A DNA stretch of 5,302 bases from the NCBI GenBank assembly GCA_937907715.1, contig CALERM010000052.1, forward strand, positions 1 to 5,302. Reading direction: 5' to 3'. The notes beneath the pieces are model-generated. The model did not search any database and had not been told where the DNA came from. It saw nothing but the letters and a program-made list of their open reading frames with translations. The position numbers and the translations under genes were made by a program. The stretch is from an uncultured Clostridia bacterium (GTDB lineage Bacteria > Bacillota > Clostridia > Oscillospirales > Oscillospiraceae). Shown here piece after piece: positions 1-5,251 of the stretch. Numbering within the stretch: the first letter of the stretch is position 1; the number at the start of each line of letters is the position of its first letter.

Positions 1-89
1 CAGCGTGAAAAGGTCCGCTGTCCGGGTGCGTTGGGGGTTTTCAGATACACCCTAGAGTCGTTGCTTTCTTTCTCTATTTCGGATTTCTT

Positions 90-1478
90 TTATTCAGGGG
101 TGTTGACAATACCGACGAACAGCGGCAGTCCGCTGCTCGCGGTAATTGCGAAGACGAACGGTCGGTCCAGCGTAAAATCGATTTCCTCGTCCGGCGGCTC
201 TGCCGCGCCCGCTTCCAGCATGACCGTATAGGCTGCCGCCGTCACGCCCTCTTCGTCGATTGCCACACGCGCGGCGTGGTCCGCTCTGGAAAGGTAGACG
301 CCGTCCGCGTCCTGGATTACCGGGGAAAAGTCCGCGTCCGCGGGGCTGAACACATCCGTCACGCCAAGCGCCTGCAGGCTCGCATTTAAGTCCAGGTTGG
401 ATGAAACGTCGAACTTCGGAAGCGCGAGATTCACAATCAAAAATTTACTGTTTTCCCATTCTTCGCTTCCCAGCAGGAATCGAATTGCTTCCTCGTCCTG
501 CAAAAGCTCCTCCGGGCTGACGCCCTCGTCCGGCAGCAGAAGCTTCATACAGCCGCTTTCGCGCAGCGGAAGCTCGATTGCGCCGAACTGCTCGCCCCAG
601 TAATACGTATCGGAATCGGACCGGTGCATAAAATCGCAGGTAAGATCACCGGTTTCCGTGTGGAATGTGCCTTCGCTCGTCCGGCTCTCGGAAAATTCCT
701 CTGACCATTTGGCGCGGTAGTAAATGGTCGTCGCCAGCGCCAGAATTGTATCGGGATCAAATGAGACGCCGGACGCCTGCTCCTCAAGAAGTCCGCCCGT
801 CTGCTCGTTCAGCCAGTCTTGCAGCGCCTTGTTATACGCATCGCTGCCCATTTCCCCGGAAAACGTCGAAGCGTAGTAGGTCTTTGCCAGCATATCGAGC
901 GTACTTTGCACGTAATCTGTTCCGTCGCGCAGCCACAAAGAGCTTGCCAGGACGCTCGTCACCGCGCCGTCGGCGCAGTAGCTGGCGTTCCAGAGCGCGC
1001 TTGCCTGCGCGCGCACCGACGCAAGATCGTTCTGCCCCAGAAGCTTCAAAATCTGCGTGTGGGAATTGCCGTCGGTACACTCGCAGAGCATCGACAGCGC
1101 CATATACACATTCAGCGGCGAATAGACGAGGTTCTGCCCATCGCTCTGCGCCAGCATCGCACCCATCGAGGCGCGCAGGAAGCGCTGCATGCCGTCCGGG
1201 TCCGGAATTTGCAGGTTATTGCGCACGCGCTTGTCTTCCCACCACGCATCATAGACCTTGGAAAAGCCGTCGTCGTCAAACGAGCCGTCCTTTTTCCAGT
1301 ATGCCGACTCGTCAGGATACTGCGCCATTTCTGGGTAAACGGGCGCGGCAAGCGAATAGGCTGCGGAAGATGTTTCTTCTTCCGCCGCAGGACGGCTCTC
1401 GACGCTGGGCGCGCAGGCATTCATCGAAAGCGCCAGCACTGCGGCAAGACCTGCCGCAATGAATTTTTTCAAACGCAT
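90..1478 (-). CDS. Serpin-family lipoprotein (divergent, second of tandem pair)
   Basis: A 462-residue secreted serpin, probably a surface-anchored protease inhibitor. An N-terminal signal peptide (MRLKKFIAAG then a hydrophobic stretch) ends at Cys22 in LSMNAC, a weak lipobox. Residues 23-95 form an acidic, Tyr/Trp-rich extension (YPEMAQYPDE, YDAWWEDKR) before the serpin fold. Serpin landmarks are NLVYSPLNVYMALSML (116-131), TIYYRAKW (251-258), LALPKF (351-356), VYLSRADH (394-401), the hinge EEGVTAAAYT (409-418) and the C-terminal strand DRPFVFAI (438-445). Counting 17 residues from hinge Glu409 puts P1-P1' at Ala425-Ala426, although the loop is about four residues longer than in alpha-1-antitrypsin and is followed by the acidic stretch EPPDEEID. 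Unusual points are Val at P14, Tyr at P9, and Thr250 where the shutter Asn is normally found. Inhibitory activity is therefore less certain than for its neighbour. The start is supported by the signal peptide and a GGAGG nine bases upstream. Family assignment is firm; target protease unknown. Confidence 0.93.
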   Translation of the reverse strand: MRLKKFIAAGLAAVLALSMNACAPSVESRPAAEEETSSAAYSLAAPVYPEMAQYPDESAYWKKDGSFDDDGFSKVYDAWWEDKRVRNNLQIPDPDGMQRFLRASMGAMLAQSDGQNLVYSPLNVYMALSMLCECTDGNSHTQILKLLGQNDLASVRAQASALWNASYCADGAVTSVLASSLWLRDGTDYVQSTLDMLAKTYYASTFSGEMGSDAYNKALQDWLNEQTGGLLEEQASGVSFDPDTILALATTIYYRAKWSEEFSESRTSEGTFHTETGDLTCDFMHRSDSDTYYWGEQFGAIELPLRESGCMKLLLPDEGVSPEELLQDEEAIRFLLGSEEWENSKFLIVNLALPKFDVSSNLDLNASLQALGVTDVFSPADADFSPVIQDADGVYLSRADHAARVAIDEEGVTAAAYTVMLEAGAAEPPDEEIDFTLDRPFVFAITASSGLPLFVGIVNTPE

Positions 1479-1482
1479 TGTA

Positions 1483-2727
1483 TCACACCTCCGGCAGCGC
1501 TGTCAAAGCGCCGAGAAAAATGGGAAGCTTCGTTTCCAGATCGACGATCATGTACACAAAGGGTCGGTTCAAAATGACGCTGTGCGGGTAGAGCGCCGCG
1601 CCCTCCGTCGTCGCCTCCACTGCCGTCGCCGCGCCAGCCTTCGTGCCTTCCTCGTCGACCTGGAGAAAGGTCTTGTGCAGCACGCGCGAGATAAAGATAT
1701 TTCCTTCGTCGGACGTGCCGAGGGCGGTAAAGTCGGCGTTCGCGCCGTCAAACGCATCCGTCATGCCGAGCGCTTTCAGGTTTCCGGAAAGCTCGTCAGA
1801 AAATTCCGTTTGGAACTTCGGCAGCGCAAGTTCCACGCTTTCGTCAATCGGAGAGGCAAGTATAGCATGAAGACGCTCGCCTGTCAACTCGCCGACATAG
1901 TCATCAATATTGGTTGTTTCATCCGGCAGCAGCGCGGCAAAAGCGTATTTCCCACCCGCATAAGGTTTCAGGAAGCCCTCCGCATGCTCGTCATGCAGAT
2001 ACTGCCCGACCGCACCGTGGAGAAAGTCTCCGGTCTGCTCCCGTCCATCGTGCGCGGTAAACTTCCCTTCCCACACCTCGTAGGATTTGAAGGGTCGCTC
2101 CCATTTTGCATCGAACGCCAGCGCATTGATCAGATACATGACCGCGTCGTCCGGTATCTCATCGAGAATTTTGGGAATCATTTTGTCCGTCTGTTTGCTG
2201 ACCCAGTCGTTGATGGCGGTCTTCGTCGAATCGTCAAAGGGCGCGCTGTAAAGCTCTGCGGCATAGCTGTCTGCATTCTGCTGCAAAAACGCATCTTCGA
2301 CGTGCAGTGTGTCCGTGTCCTTCATCCAGATGGAATTGGCTGCTTTCAGCTGCTTGTCGCCTTTCAGGTACGTTTGCAGAACAGCGAAATATGTGTTCAG
2401 GCTGCCCGTATCCGCGCCGAGCACCTGCTCCATCTGCGTTTTCGTCTCGCCAACTGCGCCGTTTGCCGTCATGGAAAGCGCGCTCGCCACGCTCAAAGGC
2501 GACACCAGCGGGTTTTCCTTCTGCATTTCGTTTTGCAGAAGCCTTGCGCCGAAGCCGGTCAGTGCTGCGGCTGTATCCTGCACGGCGGAAGTATCAATTG
2601 ATTGTGTCTGTGTTTTCTTTGCGCCCTTCGTCAGGTTCTTGACCGAAGCGGAGCCTGCCGCGCAGCCGGTAGCCGAGAGCACACACGCAGCGGCGAGAAG
2701 CGCCGCGAGAAGCTGTTTGCCTTTCAT
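1483..2727 (-). CDS. Serpin-family lipoprotein (inhibitory-type hinge)
   Basis: A 414-residue secreted serpin, expected to act outside the cell as a suicide-substrate protease inhibitor. The signal peptide is followed by a lipobox-like SATGC with Cys22, predicting lipid anchoring, then a Ser/Thr/Lys linker to about residue 50. Serpin motifs are NPLVSPLSVASALSM (72-86), LINALAFDAKW (199-209, keeping the shutter Asn201), ELALPKF (299-305), NIFISRVLHK (343-352, shutter His351), the hinge EEGTKAGAAT (359-368) and NRPFVYMI (387-394). The hinge has Gly P15, Thr P14 and small residues at P12-P9, the pattern of inhibitory serpins. Seventeen residues from Glu359 gives P1 Glu375-P1' Gly376. Counting back from NRPF, since the loop is about three residues longer than in alpha-1-antitrypsin, would instead give Ala378-Leu379. 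Neither suggests a trypsin-like target. The gene lies 124 bases after the sensor gene and four bases before the second serpin. AGGAGG seven bases upstream supports the start. Confidence 0.96.
   Translation of the reverse strand: MKGKQLLAALLAAACVLSATGCAAGSASVKNLTKGAKKTQTQSIDTSAVQDTAAALTGFGARLLQNEMQKENPLVSPLSVASALSMTANGAVGETKTQMEQVLGADTGSLNTYFAVLQTYLKGDKQLKAANSIWMKDTDTLHVEDAFLQQNADSYAAELYSAPFDDSTKTAINDWVSKQTDKMIPKILDEIPDDAVMYLINALAFDAKWERPFKSYEVWEGKFTAHDGREQTGDFLHGAVGQYLHDEHAEGFLKPYAGGKYAFAALLPDETTNIDDYVGELTGERLHAILASPIDESVELALPKFQTEFSDELSGNLKALGMTDAFDGANADFTALGTSDEGNIFISRVLHKTFLQVDEEGTKAGAATAVEATTEGAALYPHSVILNRPFVYMIVDLETKLPIFLGALTALPEV
1488..1492 (-). promoter_or_regulatory. Ribosome binding site of the second serpin
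   Basis: GGAGG (minus strand) lies nine bases before the ATG at 1478 and inside the last codons of the upstream serpin. The two genes are separated by only four bases, so they are almost certainly co-transcribed and probably translationally coupled. Confidence 0.75.
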
Positions 2728-2734
2728 GGGTATT

Positions 2735-2740
2735 CCTCCT
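2735..2740 (-). promoter_or_regulatory. Ribosome binding site of the first serpin
   Basis: AGGAGG on the minus strand, seven bases before the ATG at 2727. It is a full-consensus Shine-Dalgarno in an intergenic region, so this gene can be translated independently of the sensor gene upstream. No convincing -35/-10 pair or copy of the GTCTA operator half-site was found between 2728 and 2851. Confidence 0.8.
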
Positions 2741-2821
2741 TTTTTATGCCCCTCTGCTCCAAAAGACGAAAAACAATTGCATCGGTTGCACGCAAAAAAG
2801 AAAAATTTTTGCCGGACGCGG

Positions 2822-2847
2822 AAAAGCCCTCCCGCAGGAGGACTTTT
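2822..2847 (-). terminator. Hairpin terminator or attenuator between sensor gene and serpins
   Basis: Read on the minus strand, an 11-bp stem (AAAAG-T-CCTCC, tetraloop TGCG, GGAGG-G-CTTTT) begins five bases after the sensor stop codon. The central T·G pairs as a wobble in RNA but is a mismatch on the other strand, which favours minus-strand function. The U run is only four residues and is part of the stem, so termination may be partial. It would then reduce, rather than abolish, read-through into the serpins. Confidence 0.6.
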
Positions 2848-2851
2848 GTAT

Positions 2852-4648
2852 TCAATGGGAAAACTCGTTGGAGCCGAACGCAGCTTTGATCAGCACCATG
2901 TATGCCGCCTGCTCAGAAAATGCAGGCTCCATACTCAGATCGATGCATTCATATTGCGGTATGCCGTCTCCAAGGTCCGGTGCAAACGCCGCCAGCACAT
3001 ACGTATCTCCGTCATACGGATAAAGCTCCTGCCCGTCCTCATAGGATTTGAAGCCGAAGCCCAGCATCGTGTCGGGCAATGCAAATTTTGTCAGAACCGC
3101 CCCAGAAGCTTCGCTCTGCATCGAAACCTGCACGGTGGGCGCATTCTGCGCGTCGCCATCCTGCACCCGAACCGAAAGATGCAGCTGTCCATCCTCCCGA
3201 GCCAGCGCCAAAGGTTCCGATTTTGTGCACACGCCGTCCTGCCAGCATTCTGCCCAGACCCCGCCGCAGTCCAGCGCCTCGCCGAAATCGAGGCGAAAAT
3301 CTGCCCGCATGGCGTTGGCGCTTACCGGCTCGGCATGGAAGGTAAGCGTTCCGCGGCTGGGCTCCTCATAGTAAAATTCCGTCCCATTTGGAAGAAAGAG
3401 TCCATGCATATGAAGACCGTCCTGATCCGGAATTTGCAGAACGATGGTGTCATTGTCCTTGATTTTGAAAACGAGCGTATACAGCCCGTTCGAGCAGGTG
3501 ACAAAGCCGTCGTTCATTGTAAATTCCCCCGCCATATAATAAGAGGAAATCGGACTGAGCATAAATACAAATTCGTGTCGATTGCCGGACATCCGGAAGG
3601 TTACCCGCGACGGCAGAAGCTGAACCGCATCCGCTTCGTCCATGACATAGCTGCCGGCGGATAGACCGTAGATCTGCGCATCCTGCTTTGCCGTCAGGAA
3701 ACACGCGCCGATGGCGATGCAGACTGCAAGCGCGAGGGCAACCAATACTTTCGCGGGCTTTTTGTCGAGCACGCGCTTCACACGCTCTTTGACGTCAACC
3801 TCGCCGAACGCCAGCGGGCAGACCGGGAAGCTCCCGCGCGGTACGCTGCACGACAGCAGCACGCTCGCATAGCGCTTCTTTTCTTCGAGACTGAACGCCT
3901 TCACCACCCGCTCGTCGCACGCAAGCTCCAGATCGCGGCAGAAAAGCGCATACCCCAGCCACGCGGGAGGATAGAACCAGTAGACGCACAGAATCCCATA
4001 CCCCAGCGGCTTCCACAAGCAGTCTCCGTGCATTTTATGCGCCGCTTCATGCGCCAGCACAACGTCCCGTTCCTGCTGCGGCAACTGCGACGGCAGATAG
4101 ACCGTCGGGCGGAAAAGCCCCAGCAGAAACGGCGTGTCGATCGCGTCGCACAGCCGCACGCCCTCTGTAAGCTCGATGGACGCCCGCACGCGCCGCCGGA
4201 GCTTCCAAACGCTCACCAGCGCCGCAAGCAGCAGCGCCAGAACGCCGATTGCCCAGACAATCCCCGCAAGATGCATCCAGATCTGCAAGGGATTGGCGCT
4301 TGCCGCCGGGGTTGCCGCGAAGCTCTCCCCGAACGCCGGGTTCACCGCCCGGTTGAGCGCGGCAATGCCGCTTGTGATTTCCGGCTTTGCCGCATACTGC
4401 GCCGTCTCGTAATCGAGAATTTTCTCGCTCGGAACCAGACTCCACGCACTTTGGATGGAGAATGGCAGACACAGCCGCAGTCCCGCCAGCGCCCACAACA
4501 GAAGCCGCGACCATTTCGGCGCCTTCGCAAACAGCGCGCGATACGCGCATGCCGCCAGGATCAGAAGCGTCGCCGCAGCCGCCCGGTTGAGAAGCGCAGA
4601 AAAAACATGATCCGAATGGTTGATAATTGCTTCAACGAAAGCTCCCAT
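2852..4648 (-). CDS. BlaR1/MecR1-type M56 membrane metalloprotease sensor with a non-penicillin ectodomain
   Basis: A 598-residue membrane sensor-protease. Hydrophobic segments lie at about 14-36, 47-66, 127-148 and 301-319, the four-helix layout of BlaR1/MecR1. The cytoplasmic part between helices 3 and 4 carries the zinc motif HEAAH (200-204) and ELACDE (241-246), which supplies the expected further ligand. In the family, signal binding outside activates this gluzincin-type domain and leads to loss of the BlaI/MecI repressor. The C-terminal ~280 residues (319-598) should lie outside the membrane. They lack any S-x-x-K penicilloyl-serine motif and look beta-rich, with two parts: about 325-430 (many Tyr/Phe, e.g. 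YGLSAGSYVM) and about 431-598. The ligand is therefore probably not a beta-lactam. It is encoded one base after the repressor gene, with GGAGG six bases before the ATG. Family is firm; signal is unknown. Confidence 0.93.
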   Translation of the reverse strand: MGAFVEAIINHSDHVFSALLNRAAAATLLILAACAYRALFAKAPKWSRLLLWALAGLRLCLPFSIQSAWSLVPSEKILDYETAQYAAKPEITSGIAALNRAVNPAFGESFAATPAASANPLQIWMHLAGIVWAIGVLALLLAALVSVWKLRRRVRASIELTEGVRLCDAIDTPFLLGLFRPTVYLPSQLPQQERDVVLAHEAAHKMHGDCLWKPLGYGILCVYWFYPPAWLGYALFCRDLELACDERVVKAFSLEEKKRYASVLLSCSVPRGSFPVCPLAFGEVDVKERVKRVLDKKPAKVLVALALAVCIAIGACFLTAKQDAQIYGLSAGSYVMDEADAVQLLPSRVTFRMSGNRHEFVFMLSPISSYYMAGEFTMNDGFVTCSNGLYTLVFKIKDNDTIVLQIPDQDGLHMHGLFLPNGTEFYYEEPSRGTLTFHAEPVSANAMRADFRLDFGEALDCGGVWAECWQDGVCTKSEPLALAREDGQLHLSVRVQDGDAQNAPTVQVSMQSEASGAVLTKFALPDTMLGFGFKSYEDGQELYPYDGDTYVLAAFAPDLGDGIPQYECIDLSMEPAFSEQAAYMVLIKAAFGSNEFSH

Positions 4649-4649
4649 A

Positions 4650-5009
4650 TTATGCCTCCGCCTCGTCGATCATCCGCTGAATTTCCTCGATTTCCTCGCG
4701 GCTGAGCGCGCGCCGCTTTGTAAACGCCGCCAGAAATGCCGGAAGCGACCCGCCAAACGCCGCATCGACCAGCGCCTCGCCCTGCGAGCAGTAAAATGCC
4801 TCGCGCGAGATACGCGCCCGGACTGTGCCGCCGTCATTCTGAAAAAGTCCCCTGTCGCAGAGCTTGCGCAGCACATTATAGGTTGTCGTGCGCTTCCAGC
4901 CCAGCTCCTGCTCGCAGAGCCGCGCAAGCTCTCTCGAAGCAAGCGGCGCATGCGCCCAGACGATCTCCGCAAAGCGCGACTCCACCGCGCCGAGCTTTCC
5001 TTCCGTCAT
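4650..5009 (-). CDS. BlaI/MecI/CopY-family transcriptional repressor
   Basis: A 119-residue winged-helix repressor, the usual length for this family. The N-terminal part (about 5-75) is the DNA-binding domain: LGAVESRFAEIVW resembles the first helix of MecI, GWKRTTTYNVLRKLCDRGLF (37-56) is the recognition helix region, and residues 57-69 form the wing. The C-terminal part (about 76-119) is the dimerisation helices with ALSREEIEEIQRMI, close to the DLSQDEIEELRNIL end of MecI. Aligning these ends places Ala95-Phe96 at the position of the Asn-Phe bond cut in staphylococcal BlaI/MecI. The repressor is expected to bind the palindromes just upstream (5027-5063) as a dimer, repress its own operon, and be inactivated by the adjacent M56 sensor. 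AGGAGG seven bases upstream supports the start. Confidence 0.95.
   Translation of the reverse strand: MTEGKLGAVESRFAEIVWAHAPLASRELARLCEQELGWKRTTTYNVLRKLCDRGLFQNDGGTVRARISREAFYCSQGEALVDAAFGGSLPAFLAAFTKRRALSREEIEEIQRMIDEAEA
4655..4659 (-). promoter_or_regulatory. Ribosome binding site of the sensor gene
   Basis: GGAGG on the minus strand, six bases before the ATG at 4648 and overlapping the final codons of the repressor gene. The junction reads TAA-T-ATG, so ribosomes finishing the repressor can restart directly. This argues for fixed stoichiometry of repressor and sensor. Confidence 0.75.
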
Positions 5010-5016
5010 ATGCGTT

Positions 5017-5022
5017 CCTCCT
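5017..5022 (-). promoter_or_regulatory. Ribosome binding site of the repressor gene
   Basis: AGGAGG on the minus strand, seven bases before the ATG at 5009. It lies directly downstream of the operator region, within a 5' untranslated region of about 30 bases if the predicted promoter is right. Confidence 0.8.
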
Positions 5023-5026
5023 GTCT

Positions 5027-5042
5027 ATTGTCTATGGACAAT
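5027..5042. promoter_or_regulatory. Second operator palindrome (transcription start region)
   Basis: ATTGTC-TATG-GACAAT is a perfect 6-bp-arm palindrome. It contains the GTCTA half-site seen in the neighbouring palindrome (5030-5034), and a further GTCTA lies at 5023-5027. The site covers the expected transcription start near 5039, a sensible position for a second repressor dimer. Binding by the adjacent BlaI-type protein is inferred from location and symmetry. Confidence 0.6.
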
Positions 5043-5045
5043 CTT

Positions 5046-5074
5046 AGTCTATTATAAATAGACAGTCTTGTCAA
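5046..5074 (-). promoter_or_regulatory. Promoter of the repressor-sensor operon
   Basis: On the minus strand, a perfect TTGACA (5069-5074) is followed by 17 bases and TAGACT (5046-5051), a four-of-six -10 match. The predicted start is near 5039-5040. An in-phase TATAAT at 5051-5056 has a better sequence but only a 12-base spacer, so TAGACT is preferred. Confidence 0.65.
5047..5063. promoter_or_regulatory. Primary operator palindrome within the promoter
   Basis: GTCTAT-TATAA-ATAGAC is a perfect inverted repeat with 6-bp arms and a 5-bp AT-rich centre. It fills most of the -35/-10 spacer and overlaps the predicted -10 of the repressor operon, so a bound dimer would block RNA polymerase. It is the same size and position as operators of staphylococcal bla/mec genes, but the half-site differs from their TACA/TGTA core. 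Confidence 0.72.
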
Positions 5075-5114
5075 GCCCCATGCAACTTTTTCTGTCGATT
5101 GGCTGATTTTGCCA

Positions 5115-5143
5115 TTGACTTTTGCACATTGCAGCGCTAGAAT
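5115..5143 (+). promoter_or_regulatory. Divergent promoter for the leader peptide
   Basis: TTGACT (5115-5120), a 17-base spacer and TAGAAT (5138-5143) make a near-consensus sigma-70/SigA promoter, five of six matches in each box. Transcription would start near 5150, giving a short 5' untranslated region of about 20 bases before the leader ATG. No copy of the GTCTA operator half-site occurs here, so control by the neighbouring repressor is not indicated. Confidence 0.7.
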
Positions 5144-5159
5144 GAGACCATCTTAGATG

Positions 5160-5164
5160 AGGAG
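5160..5164 (+). promoter_or_regulatory. Ribosome binding site of the leader peptide
   Basis: AGGAG, within GATGAGGAGAACC, lies eight bases before the ATG at 5173. The match and spacing are good enough to indicate that the 22-codon frame is really translated. Confidence 0.65.
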
Positions 5165-5172
5165 AACCGACA

Positions 5173-5241
5173 ATGGCTCAGTTTGTTTTTGGCGCATATT
5201 ACTTTTACTTTACTATTTGCAATAGTAAGGGCAATTTGTGA
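5173..5241 (+). CDS. 22-residue aromatic-rich leader peptide (putative attenuator)
   Basis: A short open frame from ATG 5173 to TGA 5239-5241, with its own strong promoter and Shine-Dalgarno. The peptide has a hydrophobic aromatic core FVFGAYYFYF (residues 4-13) and a polar tail NSKGNL. Of its 69 bases 23 are G or C, far below the serpin and sensor genes nearby. The frame is threaded through RNA hairpins and followed by a GC-rich hairpin, an arrangement typical of leader peptides whose stalled ribosome controls a downstream gene, including several antibiotic resistance genes that act on the ribosome. I do not recognise the peptide itself, and the controlled gene would lie beyond the window. 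A free-standing small membrane-active peptide, for example a type I toxin, is a less likely alternative. Translation is likely; attenuator function is inferred. Confidence 0.6.
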   Translation: MAQFVFGAYYFYFTICNSKGNL

Positions 5242-5251
5242 TGCGCAAAAA
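5186..5251 (+). promoter_or_regulatory. Outer stem of the leader RNA
   Basis: TTTTT-G-GCGCAT (5186-5197) can pair with ATGCGC-AAAAA (5241-5251), giving 11 base pairs with one bulged G. The 3' arm contains the ATG of the second frame (5241-5243), so folding would hide that start while a ribosome in the leader would open it. Confidence 0.5.
5208..5230 (+). promoter_or_regulatory. Inner hairpin of the leader RNA
   Basis: CTTTACTATT, loop TGC, AATAGTAAGG forms a 10-bp stem including one U·G pair. It is nested inside the 5186-5251 stem and lies wholly within the leader peptide codons 12-20. A ribosome stalled in the aromatic codons would melt or occupy it. Confidence 0.55.

Noticed and set aside
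1..60. Possible insertion-sequence end or repeat (GGGGGTTTTCAGATACACCC) downstream of the second serpin
   Set aside because: Only a GGGTG/CACCC inverted repeat is visible, with no transposase fragment or matching second end in the window. No terminator could be supported in 1-89 either.
1459..2601. Long plus-strand open frame of 380 codons
   Set aside because: It is antisense to the first serpin, whose motifs are unmistakable. The translation is Arg/Val/His-rich without domain features and has no good ribosome binding site.
2309..3664. Long plus-strand open frame of about 450 codons
   Set aside because: It runs antisense across the first serpin, the intergenic hairpin and the sensor gene, has no recognisable domain, and its Arg/Pro/Cys/Ser-rich composition is typical of an antisense shadow of GC-rich coding DNA.
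2852..5009. Beta-lactam resistance regulatory locus (blaR1-blaI of a beta-lactamase)
   Set aside because: There is no beta-lactamase or PBP gene in the window and the sensor ectodomain has no S-x-x-K penicilloyl motif, so symbols implying beta-lactam sensing were not assigned.
5051..5056. TATAAT as the -10 box of the repressor operon
   Set aside because: It is a perfect hexamer but only 12 bases from the TTGACA. TAGACT with a 17-base spacer is the more plausible -10. The TATAAT match arises from the operator centre.
5041..5156. Direct repeat ATCTTAG at 5041-5047 and 5150-5156
   Set aside because: Seven bases only, not palindromic, with different flanks and different positions relative to the two promoters; likely chance.
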